Source: Effrenium voratum (Eukaryota > Sar > Dinophyceae > Suessiales > Symbiodiniaceae). From it: a stretch of DNA of 64,000 bases. The notes beneath the pieces are model-generated. The model was not told the origin of the DNA and searched no databases. It saw only the letters and a program-made list of their open reading frames with translations. Below are positions 28,516 through 40,264 of this stretch, in pieces. Both the position numbers and the translations under genes were made by a program. Each line of letters begins with the position of its first letter. The stretch's first letter is position 1. The stretch covers positions 2,283,960 through 2,347,959 of the forward strand of contig CAUJNA010001224.1 in NCBI GenBank assembly GCA_963377175.1, read 5' to 3'.

Positions 28516-28630
28516 CTAGGTCCCCCAGAAGTGCCCTTTTACCCCTTTTTTGCGGGAGGGTTCCCCTACTAAAACAAACTACAGAAAAAATCGGGTACCC
28601 TTATTCTAACCTCTCTACTGGAGGACCTAG
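28516..28630. repeat. Short TIR element family A, copy 2 (introner-like)
   Basis: It starts CTAGGTCCCCCAG and ends CTGGAGGACCTAG, 13-bp inverted repeats with one mismatch. ATAT flanks both sides (28512-28515 and 28631-28634), a possible target duplication. Internal blocks match copies 1, 3 and 4. Confidence 0.8.
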
Positions 28631-30151
28631 ATATTGCTTTGGTATTGGGGCCCCCCGGCTCATGTCCAGTGGTTTGGTGGTCTGCCCGTTCTTTGGGGAA
28701 CTTGAAAGAAACAAACGGTCGACCAAAAGGCAGCACACGCGCCCCGCTTTTTCGGTTTCTGTTGGTAAGCCACTCCCCGCCATCCCCTGTGGCACGGCCG
28801 AAGCCTCACGGGATGTTCAACTGCTTAACGATGCGCAGAGTCACAATCAAGCCTGGTATACAGCTCTATTCAGAACCTAGAGGGCAGTCGTACGACCCTT
28901 CATCTGCCCAGGTGTTCGTCTCGCACCTACTGTTGGAGTCTCAAATGGAGGCAGAACCTACCTGTCCATGGCTGATTCCCACAAAAGGAGAACGCCTGGG
29001 TTTAAGTCCATCTTGGGGTCAAAAAGTGTTTGTCGAAAGGTCACCAAAGCTCCTAAAACGGGCAAGGTGTGACACACAAATGAAACTCAACCGAATCTGT
29101 CTAGGGAACCTTACAACTTCAGCCAAAGCCAGTAACTTGTCCTAAGGCTTTGAGGCGGGTTCAAACGCAGCTTCCGCCCAAACGCAGCCAACTCCATTTG
29201 CGTTGGCATCAAAGGGAAAAAGACAAGAGGACACACCTACCTAGGGATCGGGCCCACCAAACCCGAAATCTGGAATTAGACACGTCGCAAGTCTGCATAT
29301 GAGATCAATGTTCTGCAACCGACCTCAGTATGTGTGATGCGGGCTTGTCCTTTTCGACGTATGCCTGTTGGGTTTGGCATATTGGGGTGAAATCACGTCA
29401 TTTGGGCACATAAACACCGCATTAGACATGCATCCAACTTTCCAACCTTGCAATGTGTGCTTTTTTGTTTTGTCTTTTGTGTATGCATTATATGTACCTG
29501 TATCTGCGTATACATCTACATCTATAGTGTACAAAAAAAAGCCAAAGAACAACACCATCCAACAGTTTGCATAGTCTATATAGTCATACACACAATCCAA
29601 AGTGTGAAGCTCCGCCGCGCTTGTACATACCCCTTTTACATACCCCTTGGACAAGTGAATCAAGAAAGCCTGCTGTTCATACCCCTCTCCCCAAAAGAGG
29701 TATACATAAAGTGGGTTGGAAACCACGGAAGCCAAGGAACCGGTATGAACAAGGGGTAGGTACTTCCACCCTTAGAACCAGGGTTATCGACGTTCAACCA
29801 AAACTCCCTGGGTCCTGGGTTGCGGGGGTTCAGGTAAGCGGATGGGAGGCGGCAATGATCAAGGTTGAAAACATCTGCGCCAAGGTGGTCTACCCCCCCC
29901 CAAAAAAAAACAAAAAACAAAAAAGATCGATGTTGAGGACCCTCCTCCTTTCCCTTGCGTCCACTTGGGCTTTGTACGGTCGCCCCGTCCCTTCGATTCC
30001 CCTTGGCAGGCGCCGATCGAGCTGCGCTTGGAAGAGGTGCAAGCGGCGGCGGCTGCGCTGGTGGCAGCGAGCGTGGCGGCGGCGTGTCAGGCGGAGCTGG
30101 GGGATGGCGACGTTCCTTGGCGGTGTGGTGATCACGGGCCCTTTGAAGTTT
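28631..30151. other. Non-coding host DNA
   Basis: No gene recognised. It includes a T/A-rich stretch near 29460-29560 and a C-run/A-run at 29892-29925. Codons at 30010-30120 (APIELRLEEVQAAAAALVAA, EVQ to GDGDVPW) could be one isolated exon after CCTTGGCAG at 30007. Confidence 0.4.
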
Positions 30152-30362
30152 AGATCTATATAGAACATATCTTTAGACATATCTATGTAGCCTTTGTTTC
30201 GAAGATTTGTATACAATATATCATGTTTATATTGTTTGTTTTTTTCTATGTACAGTTGTTCAAGATCTATGTACAATATATCTCTTTTTTTAACAGATCT
30301 ATATACAAGATATAGTTTGTTTTTAACGTTTTAAGATCTATGTACAATATATCATGTTTTCA
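30152..30362. repeat. AT-rich tandem repeat around AAGATCTATGTACAATATATC
   Basis: Four imperfect units of GATCTATGTACAATATATC separated by T-rich sequence (CATGTTTATATTGTTTG, CATGTTTTCATTGTTTT). The local AT content is far above the flanks. Confidence 0.7.
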
Positions 30363-30752
30363 TTGTTTTCTTTAAATGGATCGGTTTGTTTGGTTTTGAA
30401 CAGATGGTTTCCGCCGGTTCAGATGGGTGAACCTGATATTTAATGTTGACCCCATATCAATCAACCCATGTTTATTAATATGGGGGTGTCCCTGGGTTTA
30501 GTGGGGCATCATCACTTTTCAAGGGGAACATCCCCCTATTAATAAACTGGGGTTGATTAGTCCATCTAATTTACCATGTTTGGTCCACCGAACATGTGTT
30601 GATTCCCGCTGGCTCCCTTACAGAAAACATGAGCGACCTGGTAGTTTCTGAATGAGCTTGGGTGACCCGTTCAATGGAAACTCAAAGGTAAACTTTCGAC
30701 GTGCTGGGGACATATTCACTGAAGCCAGAGTTTTCCATGGGGTCCACGCGGG

Positions 30753-31196
30753 GCTGAGGTGCGCAATTTGGAGAGCAGAGAAAGTGATGCGCGCGAGCGG
30801 CAAGGTCTGGAGGCCACGGCAGAAGCTCGGTTGCCCAAAGCGAATCAGCATTTTTGCCATTTGGCTGAGACCGCTTTTTCTCTACCCTCCTGAAACCGAA
30901 CTGAGAACAGCCCGATCAGAAATATGTTGACCCCCGAGTTTGGGAGCAGCTCCTGGACTTTAAGGAAAGAACAGCAGCGGCAGCAACCTCCGGCGCTAGA
31001 ACCGACGTGCAAAAGGAGGCAGAAGAGGCGCCACCGCATGCCGACGAAATTGAAGAGGCAGGGCTCGAAAAAGTTCCTCGGTGTTTAAGCGATCTCTCCC
31101 GAGTCGAGGGTTCCCTGTACAGTTACCCCTTCAGTTGTTTGAAGGGTTCTTTACTGTTTTATCTTTGTTTGAAATGGATCCCTATAGTTCCCCTGG
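30753..31196. repeat. Duplicated host block, copy 1
   Basis: From GCTGAGGTGCGCAATTTGGA to about GGATCCCTATAGTTC it matches 31637-32060 almost base for base. It carries about 25 extra bases at 30902-30927 (GAGAACAGCCCGATCAGAAA plus a few). Parts look exon-like (ARERQGLEATAETRLPKANQ, in copy 2). Confidence 0.8.
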
Positions 31197-31636
31197 TTCC
31201 GTACTGTATATTTTTGGTGTGAAGGGTTTCTTATAGTTCCCCATGTGGTTTTACGAGTTCTCCACTGGTTCCGAAGCCCATGGCTGTCGTTGTTGGAAAC
31301 TCCATCCGGACATTTTGGGAAAGCGACCTGTACAACATACAGACGAGTCACTGACCAATTGGTCTAGAACAGTGGACCAAAAGTACTCGCAAACCAGAGG
31401 CCCTTCCGCACCAAAACTTTCCATGTGCCGGGGACATGTTCCTAGTTTGGCCCGGTTCATTTGCCCTTATATGGGTGCTCAAAATTACAGAGCTAGGGCA
31501 AACCGCAGGTCTTAGTCTTTGGTTCCATTTACCAAGGTGCCATGTTGGTACATTTTTCTGAGCCACAGCCACATGAGGGTTTTCCACGGGGAACTTGAGG
31601 GAGTCATCCAGTGACTTTCAAAGGCCGGGACCAGCA
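31197..31636. other. Unique spacer between duplicated blocks
   Basis: Non-coding by eye; no repeat or motif recognised. Confidence 0.4.
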
Positions 31637-32060
31637 GCTGAGGTGCGCAATTTGGAGAGCAGAGAAAGTGATGCGCGTGAGCGGCAAGGTCTGGAGGCCA
31701 CGGCAGAAACTCGGTTGCCCAAAGCGAATCAACATTTTGGCCATTTGGCTGAGACCGTTTTTTTTCTCTACCCTCCTGACACCGAACTGACCCCCGAGTT
31801 TGGGAGCAGCTCCTGGACTTTAAGGAAAGAACAGCAGCGGCAGCAACCTCCGGCGCTAGAACCGACGTGCAAAAGGAGGAAGAAGAGGTGCCAACGCATG
31901 CCGACGAAATTGAAGAGGCAGGGCTCGAAAAAGTTCCTCGGTGGTTTAAGCGATCTCTCCCGAGTCGAGGGTTCCCTGTACAGTTGCCCCTTCAGTTGTT
32001 TGAAGGGTTCCTTACTGTTTTATCTTGTTTTCAAGGGATCCCTATAGTTCTCCTGAATTC
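31637..32060. repeat. Duplicated host block, copy 2
   Basis: Same sequence as 30753-31196, offset about 884 bp, with scattered substitutions. The uninterrupted frame here reads through most of the block (REQQ-type charged peptide), but no start or splice sites are clear. Confidence 0.8.
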
Positions 32061-32148
32061 CGTGGTTTCCTATAGTTGTTCATTCGGTTCACGCGTTCTC
32101 TACAGTTTCTTGCCTTTAGGTCCGGTTTCCTTCTCGCCTGCAATTGGA

Positions 32149-32330
32149 GTGTGTGTGTGTGTGTGTGCGCGTGTGCGCGTGTGCGCGTGTGCGCGTGTGC
32201 GCGTGTGCGCGTGTGCGCGTGTGCGCGTGTGCGCGTGTGCACGTGTGCGCGTGTGCGCGTGTGCGCGTGTGCGCGTGTGCGCGTGTGCGCGTGTGCGCGT
32301 GTGCGCGTGGGTGTGTGTGTGTGTGTGTGT

Positions 32331-32371
<41 letters not shown>

Positions 32372-32682
32372 CGTGCGTGGGTGCTTGCGTGCGTGCGTGC
32401 GTGTGCGTGCGTGCGTGCTGCTGTGCGTGCGTGCGTGCGTGCGTGCGTGCGGGCGTGCGTGTGTGCGTGCGTGCGTGCGTGCGTGCGTGCGGGCGGTGCG
32501 GGCGGGCGGGCAGGCGTGGCGGGCGGGCGGGGCGGGCGGGCGGGCGGGCGGGCGGGCGTGCGTGCGTGCGTGGGTGGGTGGGTGGGTGGGTGGGTGGGTG
32601 TGGTGTGTGTGTGTGTGCGCGCGCGTGCGTGCGTGCGTGCGTGGGTGTGTGTGTGTGTGTGTGTGTGTATAAGTTTGTGTGT
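32149..32682. repeat. Alternating purine-pyrimidine simple-sequence array
   Basis: Successive blocks of (GT)n, (GTGCGC)n, (GT)n, (GTGC)n, (GGGC)n, (GGGT)n and (GT)n. Long open frames on both strands here (Cys/Val/Arg or His/Thr/Arg repeats) are artefacts of the repeat. Alternating GTGCGC is favourable for Z-DNA. Confidence 0.95.
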
Positions 32683-32841
32683 GACAGAACTCGCCCGTTC
32701 GAAAAGCATCCGCAGAGTAATCTTCCATGCATTTCGGGGGGGATCTAGTTTGGCGCACTTCCAGGTTCCAGATTTTTTGAATTTCCAGCATGGGGCCTCT
32801 GGAAAATGCTTGCGGCCCCAACTCGCCACTCTTGAAGCATG

Positions 32842-32955
32842 TGGCTGCGGGTCAAAGCGAATGGTACCATTTTGGGGTAGGTGCACCACCCATTTTAGTC
32901 TATTTTAGTTGGGATTGGGATGTTCATTGGGGATATGGGGTTTTGACCCATGGCC
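32842..32955 (+). repeat. Short TIR element family B, copy 1
   Basis: It begins TGGCTGCGGGTCAAAGC and ends TTTTGACCCATGGCC, inverted ends. Internal ATGGTACCATTTTGGGGTAG and GGGATTGGGATGTTCATTGG are shared with the copies at 34461 and 61079. Confidence 0.7.
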
Positions 32956-34460
32956 CTGTGGGTCCCTCAACACACCCAGGGTCCGAAATCGCATCCTTTT
33001 CGGGGGTCAGATTGAGGTCGCGCCGGCGGTGCCGAGCGAGCCGAAGTGCGAGGAGACGACGCCCTTGGCGAAAGCGAGGTTGGAGAGGAAGGAGTCGATG
33101 CTGTCCGTGCCGAGCCCAAGAAGACAGGAGGAATTCATGGCCAGCAACGAGGCGAGGGGAGATGTGGTTTTGAGAGATTTGCATTTTTTTGATGCCGCAG
33201 AGTGCCTTTTTTAGCGCTGTTGATTCGGCCTTGCTCGAAAAAAAGGCTCCTCCCTTGATCACGGCCTTTTTTCCCCCATCTTTTGAAGATTGTTTTTGGA
33301 TAAGTCCTTGTGTTTTGGCGATTCTGCTTGGATCAGGCGCTTCCTGGAATGGTGGACGAGCTCGAGGTTGAATCTTGGCATGCAGCCTGAAGCCGAAAAA
33401 AGGCCATCCACTGAGACAGTCAATTCTTCTAGGGGTCGATTCCATGTCCATTCTTTCCAGCCATCGTTCTTTTAAAGACCGGATCCATTTCCCCAGGACT
33501 TTTGGTGGCTTTCTAGAAAGAAGGATCCCTGGAAAGAATGGACATGGGAGGTGCCCCTAGAATTCTGAGGGTTTCCAAAAACAGATGTTTGTTTTGGGGG
33601 TCCCGCAGTACTCAGGCCCAAGCACCTGACCACCAGGTTGTTTTGCTGAACATGAAAGTTGAGTCGGACCCCTCAACATAGTTGCTCAAACCTTTTGAGT
33701 TTATGGTCGTTTTTGCTCATGGTTGGCTTTCTCAAAATGGTTCCTCTTGTTTTCCAAGCACCTGGTGGGGGTCCCCAATAGTTTGGCGCAGAACGGCATG
33801 GCCCGTCCATGGCTGGCGTGTTTCTCTTGTGGAACAACTTGCTGTATGCTGACAGGTTCACATGGACCCCCTACAAAAACCCGTCATTTGGGTGTGGGTC
33901 CAAAATAGCCTAATCTGGAACCCTGGCAAATGGAAACTAGGGCTAAAACATGCGGTCCCCTGGTGGCTCAACTTTGACCATACCCAAGTCTAGAGGAATC
34001 TTCCTTTGCCTTTTATTTGGGTTCCGTGTTAATTTGCAGGGGTAAGTCTTTGGTTGAATTCAGGGGTGGGGGGGGGTTGGGGGTTCCTCTTCCCCATGGC
34101 TTGTGAGTTCGGGGAAGTGGCTCGAGCGAGGAGCCCAAAGTTGTGCCCTTCGGCATCATGGTCACGGACTCGGAGTCCCGGAAGAGCGTGGTCCTCCTGG
34201 AGCCGCCCATCTTGGACCCTCGGAAGAGTAGCTTTTGGGTGCCTTATCAAAAGATGACACACCCATATAAAGAGTATGGGGCTTGGAAAACAGGGCCCTT
34301 CTCCCCTCCCTGCCAACCTCCTGGCCAACATTTCTTGAGGCGGCAAACTGGCAAGTGGCAGATGCTCGTTTGCGGGGCCGGCAAGGCATCGTTAGGGGCA
34401 TCCCTCCCAGTTTGTTTAGGCATCCTTGAGGCATCTCTTTTCTTCTCTCCGCCCGGCTCA
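32956..34460. other. Host DNA with two exon-like islands
   Basis: 33010-33160 follows a CAG and encodes a charged peptide (PKCEETTPLAKARLERKESM). 34138-34225 encodes VPFGIMVTDSESRKSVVLLE and following residues. Inverted fragments CTAGGGGTCGATTCCATGTC (33430) and GACATGGGAGGTGCCCCTAG (33540) lie about 110 bp apart and may be another TIR-type element. 33905-34000 resembles a repeat also seen at 27850 and 28100 (GGAACCCTGG(T/C)AAATGGAA). Confidence 0.4.
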
Positions 34461-34560
34461 TTTGGCTATGGGTCCAAACCCCGTACCCAGTGAACATCCC
34501 AGTCCCCACGAAAATGGTGTAAAATGGGCGGTGCACATACCCCAGAATGGTACCATTGGT
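34461..34560 (-). repeat. Short TIR element family B, copy 2 (inverted, truncated)
   Basis: Read on the minus strand it gives AATGGTACCATTCTGGGGTA, CACCGCCCATTTTA, GGGACTGGGATGTTCACTGG and GGACCCATAGCCAAA. This is the same order as copy 1, but the first end is missing. Confidence 0.65.
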
Positions 34561-34757
34561 GGTTTCCCATTAAAAACCCCACAGAAAGGGGGTACCTTCC
34601 TGAAAGAGAATCATCCCCATATACAGGCTTAAGCTACGCCAGCTGTGACAGAACAAGAAGTCGTTTGATTCACCCGCAACTGTCAAGGCCGTATGTTTTT
34701 TTTGTTCTTTCTTCTCGGCCTTAATATCCTCACCGTTGTTGGCATGTCTTTATTTAG

Positions 34758-34883
34758 CTAGGTCCCCCAGTAGTGCCCTTCTCTCCCCTTTTTTTGGTTG
34801 GGAGAGTCGCGCTCCCCTACCAAAACAGACCAGAAAAACAAGTTGGTACCCCTATTCTAACCTCTCAAATCTGGAGGACCTAG
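34758..34883. repeat. Short TIR element family A, copy 3 (introner-like)
   Basis: CTAGGTCCCCCAGTAGTGCC at the left and TCTAACCTCTCAAATCTGGA then GGACCTAG at the right. Internal CTACCAAAACAGACC corresponds to CTACTAAAATAGAC of the other copies. Confidence 0.85.
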
Positions 34884-37800
34884 TTCGTGTTTTTTTGGAT
34901 GCCGCCAACAAAAACAAACAAAACAACCACGCCGTGCCGAGGACGTGCCGCCGCCGAGGCCGGGCCGAGGGATCGTCTTCGTGCTCGCGCCGAGGGGTCT
35001 CCAGGAACTCCACGAGAACTATGTGGACCTGGCGCAAGATAGAAGAGAGACAAACCATTCGTTTTTTGTTTTTCTCCTTTTTTTAAATCAACGGCAATCA
35101 TTTCAACTCGAGACATGTTGATTTTTTTAGCTGGAAGCCGGCTATTCGGTTTCCGACACAACGGAGGGGCTCAACATCAAATGCGGGCTAGCGCATGTGG
35201 GAGATGACTGTGGCGACCTTCTTCTCCTCTTCTTGTTTTGTGAAATCAAGACACGAGTTCTGACCGGAGAATTTCCTCTTGTTTTTCCACGGCATGCCTG
35301 CTGCGAGCGGTCGACACATTCTTCAGCAGGGATGGCAATCCGGGTTTCCCACCATTGCGAGGGTTCCTTTCTGGAAATGGATCACCGTGGCCGGAGTTTG
35401 AAAAGCAGTTACTCTGCTTATCTTGCTGGTGCGATAGGCAGGGAATGACCTTCCTGATGTCGGAAATGAACCCGTTTATGGGATTCCCGAATAAAGTTAA
35501 AGGAATCTGGGGTAGACCAAAAGCAACATGTTCAGGCTATGATCCACACTGTAAAAGGACAAAATCCATTTCGCAGCACCTAAGAACCCTGGTTTCTGAT
35601 GAGTTCCCTGTTACCCAAAAATTCCCTGGTTTCAACCGTGGTTTCATGTCGATGGTTTTTCTCGGGGTCATTCCACCTCCTTCCCTGCCCATTCAACCAG
35701 CGAGCCATCTCTGGGAACCTCCCGTAGCTCTGGACGTAGAGCCGAGGGCAACTCTAGGAAGTGCAGGTCTATGGCAAATGATGCCGGCAGTTCTTTTAGC
35801 CAAAAGCCGCGTTTTTTTTTTTTTTCTCTTTTTTTTCAAAAAATAATGTATAATATTTTTTGGTTTGGGGGGGGGGGTATCTTGTTTTCTTTTTTTTGCT
35901 GGGGGGGCGGGCATCTTCCATGGCAAACCTGCACGAGACCTCCCCACTTTGGGACCTCGTCAGGGACTCGGGCTCTGACACGGACTCCAACGAGGCGCGG
36001 GAACAGGACCCTTTCTTTTTTTTCTCCCGTGCGAGAGGGGCGGCAGTTAGAGGGGCGGCAGCTCGTTTTGAGGTGTTTTTTTTTGAGTTGTTTTTTTCTT
36101 CTCCCCCGCGCCGTAGGGGTCAGCAGTTCGTTTCATGACCCAGGTTCATCCAGGGCTTCTGGACCCATGAGCTAACTGGTCAAGGGGCACTCGTCCTTGA
36201 TCCCTTAAAGGACTGATGTCTGACTGAAGCACAAACTTTCGGCTCGCAAAGCAAGTCGATGACGCTAGACATGGGACAGCCTAAACTTCCCAGCTGGATA
36301 CCATCTTTTTTTTGTTTGGTGGTTTGAAAGGGGAAATCATTTTGGGGGTACCCGAAAAAGAGACACACGCATGTTAGATTTGACCTCCATGGGGTTTGCA
36401 AAAACGCCGAATTATTACGAAAGGGCGGTCCTTCGCAGGTTACCCTGGAAAACTTGCGGTCCAACAAATGTAGGTTCCGTCTCGGCGGTATGCCAAACTT
36501 GTCCCAACCTCAAAAAAGACAACGGAACGTCCTGCTGTGCAGTAAGTCAGGGTTCTATGTCAAAGCTCTTCCTGGGAAATTGAGGGTTCTGTTAAACTCA
36601 TGGCCGTACTATCTTTTTGGCCGTAGGTCCGTTTTGGTGCCATGCTTTTTGCCTGAACTAGTTATACTATATGTTAAAATAGTTGGCAACGTTTCAGGGT
36701 AGGGGGTGATTGTTTCAGCCTGGACATCTTCGATCTTGGGACACTTCAAAAACCAGCCCCAAACCTGTGTTTTGGACAGTCCGAGTTTAGACGGAGCGGG
36801 GTTTGCCGGCCAGGTCGATATGATGCCCATGATCAAAGACACGGTGGAGGACCACTTACCCCTCACCTTTTCCCCCGAAAAGGGGGGGGATTGGGACTTG
36901 GGAATTGGGCGCCCGGAAAAAGGCAGCCAAGCAACCAGCCAAGAGGAGTTCTTTTTCAAGCGCAAAGAGCTGGCGGTGTTCGGGTAAGGTCCAAAGTCTG
37001 CTTCCGAGTTCAACCGGGAAGCTGGGGAGGTGGCTGGGACCAAGGCTTCCGGCCCACTGCGGACAAGACAGCAAGCAATGCAAATGTGAGCTTCTCAAAG
37101 TCCGCAAAACCCGAAAAAAACGACCAGAAGGCTTCCCGTTGTTACGGTTTACCCTTGATTCGCTTCGGAAACAGTTGAAATGGCAACTTGACGCGCCTTC
37201 TTGCTATCATGTCCAGATATTTTTTTCCGTACGAACGGATTTTGTCCCTTCTCACCGGTTTGGCCCATGTTGAACAGCCTTGCGAGGGTATCATTGACGG
37301 TTCCTGGCATTTTTTTTGGGCTTGCCGCCGTTTTGTTCTTGGGGACGGGCTGCTTTGCGCAGGATCCCGTTTCGTTGACCGCGCAGGATGCCGTTTGGGC
37401 AGCTTTCTCCCGAGACAAGGCGACGGCTCGAGCGGCGATCGATGACGCGTATGTCTGCTTTGTCTCTATCCTTTCTTTGCGGTCAACCGGAGATTTGGGG
37501 GAGTCGCCCGCATTTTGAGCTCCCGTGTCGAAACGATCGGCAACTTGGAAGGGCGCCCGCAGAGAAATATGGACTAAGCTTAGAGCTCAAGTTTTGATTC
37601 CGCGAACACGCGAACGGACGTAACTCGGAAGGACGATCAATCAGCCGACAAGTTAGGGTCTGGATCACTCTGAGCTGTTGTCAAGCTTCCCTACTGAAGG
37701 TCGTTTGCTGGTGGCTGCCTTGGGGTTCCGTGGGGTCCCTCTATCAGGATAGGGGCCAGCGCAAAAAATCACCGGAGGATCCCCTTCTGTGGGTGCGCCC

Positions 37801-38130
37801 TGGTTTGTTTGAGGGTTCCAAAGATGAACTTTTTGTGGAAGCCTGAGGGCAAAAACAAGAAGGATGTCACTGAATGCATCTTAGTCGAAACTACCCGTGC
37901 TTTTAATGGGTCTTTCTCATAAAATTGGGAACCCGTGCAGGTCGGGTTTTCCATGGCTTCAACTCGAGATCTCCAATGGTTCCCTGAAACAATGAATTCG
38001 GCTCTCAAAACGAACACCTCCCCTGTAACAGAAGATCTGGGCCCCCCCGTTTGGCGGCAGCTCTCTTTTTGTTTTTGGTGCTGGTTCGATAGGCAGGGAA
38101 GGAGAGAATAACCACGTTTAAACCCTCAAG
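34884..38130. other. Gene-poor host DNA with exon-like islands
   Basis: Exon-like stretches: 34930-35045 (RAEDVPPPRP, IVFVLAPRGLQELHENYVDL), 35920-36000 (ATG, MANLHETSPLWDLVRDSGSD), 36780-36983 (MMPMIKDTVEDHLPLTF, EEFFFKRKELAVF, then GTAAGG donor) and 37360-37460 (SLTAQDAVWAAFSRDKATAR). T-runs occur at 35810-35900 and 36020-36100. No complete gene could be assembled. Confidence 0.35.
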
Positions 38131-38180
38131 ATGTCAACTCGTTACTTGGACGCGCGCGACATTTTGAAGCAACTTTGGAG
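38131..38180 (+). CDS. Candidate first exon of a host gene
   Basis: ATG followed by 17 protein-like codons (MSTRYLDARDILKQLW) ends at AG/GTAAGC, a good splice donor. Surrounding sequence is non-coding. The next exon was not found. Weak support; one of several exon-like islands on the plus strand. Confidence 0.3.
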
Positions 38181-38715
38181 GTAAGCAGATCTTTTCCAAG
38201 CACTATTTTGCTTGCTTAATGCATCTGCGATCACGAAAAATCGTTTCGGATGGTCGAAGCACGTTTCATGCAACCCCAATAGGTTCAACATGTTTGAACA
38301 AATGTCGTGCAACAAAATCTTCTTTGGAAAGGATTCGTCCTTAATTTGGCTTGATTACACCCCAGAATGCTTTACCTCGGCTTAGACCAAAACCAAAGGG
38401 TTCATTCTCAACACCCTGGCTCATTCCCTACTGAGCACCGGCAAAGCAATCAAGCTTGGCCAAGCGAGAAGGTCCCTTAGGAGCAACGTGAAAAGCAACT
38501 GAGCAGCATGGAAGTGCCCGGCACGCTGGGGCGGCAGCAGACTGTTTTCGCACTGAAGTGTCTCCTTATTTTTTTGAACGGCATTTGGCCTGCTTACCTT
38601 TGTTGCAGAAACCAACCATTGCTCTGGCGGTCACCTGTTTTTCCCCAAACAGTTTACTGTGAGGGGTTCTAAATTCATTTAAGGTGGCTCGCCTGTTGCC
38701 AAGCCCTAGCCTGGA
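38181..38715. other. Non-coding host DNA
   Basis: No gene, repeat or regulatory element recognised before the minisatellite begins. Confidence 0.4.
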
Positions 38716-39860
38716 TGCCTGGCACAGCTCTCTGGGTGGACGGGTTCATTTGTCTCCCTGTGTCTCCCTTCATTTGTCTCCCGTTGTCTCCCCGCCTGGA
38801 TGCCTGGCACGGCTCTCTGGGTGGACGCGTTCGTTTGTCTCCCTGGGTTCACTTGTCTCCCTTTGTCTCCCTTCATTTGTCTCCCGTTGTCTCCCAGCCT
38901 GGATGATCCAGTCTGGGTGGACGGGTTCATTTGTCTCCCTTTGTCATTTGTCTCCCGTTGTCTCCCAGCCTGGATGCCTGGCACGGGTGGACGGGTTCAT
39001 TTGTCTCCCTTTGTCTCCCTTCATTTGTCTCCCAGGCATCCAGGGATGCCTGGCGCGGCTCGGGTTCATTTGTCTCCCTTTGTCCCTTCATTTGTCTCCC
39101 GTTGTCTCCCAGCCTGGATGCCTGGGTGGACAGATTCACTTGTCTCCCTTTGTCTCCCTTCATTTGTCGCCCGTTGTCTCCCAGCCTGGATCTGGCACGG
39201 CTCTCTGGGTGGACGGGTTCATGTGTCTCCCTTTGTCCCCTTTCATTTGTCTCCCGTTCTCTCCCAGCCTGGATGCCTGGCACGGCTCTCTGGGTGGACG
39301 GGTTCATTTGTCTCCCTTTGTCTCCCTTGATTTCTCCCGTTGTCTCCCAGCCTGGATGCCTGGCACGGCTCTCTGGGTGGACGGGTTCATTTGTCTCCCT
39401 TTGTCTCCCTTCATTTGTCTCCCGTTGTCTCCCAGCCTGGATGCCTGGCGCGGCTCTCTGGGTGGACGGGTTCATTTGTCTACCTTTGTCTCCCAGGATG
39501 TCTGGCACCCCTTTGTTTCCCTTCATTTGTCTCCCGTTGTCTCCCAGCCTGGATGCCTGGCACTGTTTTTTTGGTGGACAGATTCACTTTTCTCCCTTTG
39601 TCTCCCTTCATTTGGCTCCTGTTGTCTCCCAGCCTGGAGGTCTGTCACGGCTCTCCAGGCGGACGGATTCACTTGTCTCCCTTGGTTCCCCTTCATTTGT
39701 CTCCCATCTCTGTGGGTGGACGGATTCATTTGTTTCCCTTTGTCTCCCTTTATTTGTCTCCCGTTGTCTCCCAGCCTGGATGCCTGGCACGGCTCTCTGG
39801 GTGGACGGATTCATTTGTCTCCCGTTGTCTCCCAGCCTGGATGTGTGGCACTCACGCTCC
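38716..39860. repeat. Minisatellite array, about 85-bp unit (part 1)
   Basis: Tandem copies of CAGCCTGGATGCCTGGCACG, GCTCTCTGGGTGGACGGGTT, CATTTGTCTCCCTTTGTCTC and CCTTCATTTGTCTCCCGTTG. Copies vary by deletion of sub-blocks. A 489-codon frame and two others stay open across it only because the unit lacks stops in three frames. Confidence 0.95.
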
Positions 39861-40264
39861 GCGGTTTCCTTCACTTCCCGCGGTTCTGTCCTTTTGGCGG
39901 GGTCTGGTTTGCCTTCGGCTTTGGCCCTGGCTTCGGTCATTCCTTGTCTTGTGGATGTTGGGGACAGGGTCCTCCTCTGTCTGCCCTTCATCTGGACTTC
40001 GATTTCGCTTGGGCTCGTGGTGGGTCGTCTTCCTTGTCTATCGTTGGCTACACCCTGTCTGTTCGTTCAGTGCCTCGTTATCAGTTGCGGTCCCGAGCTG
40101 ACGATAGCGGTGCGCTGCGGTGCGCGGCTTCAGCTACGAGAAGGCTCTGTTAACCCCCCGGTGAAACAAACGTGAATCACGCTGGAGTTAAATCCTCTAT
40201 CGATTCTTCGAGGATGTTCAACGAACCTTACGCTGAGATACCCAGTGGTGCTCTTGGCACCTGG
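39861..40264. other. Unique spacer splitting the minisatellite
   Basis: GC-rich and T-rich sequence without the 85-bp unit, possibly an insertion into the array. No terminal repeats seen. Confidence 0.45.

Noticed and set aside
32042..32908. Several frames of 200-290 codons on both strands
   Set aside because: They are produced by the simple-sequence array (Cys/Val/Arg and His/Thr/Arg runs).
38118..38133. Second spliced-leader relict (CTCAAG before ATG 38131)
   Set aside because: Only the last six bases match; this is expected by chance.
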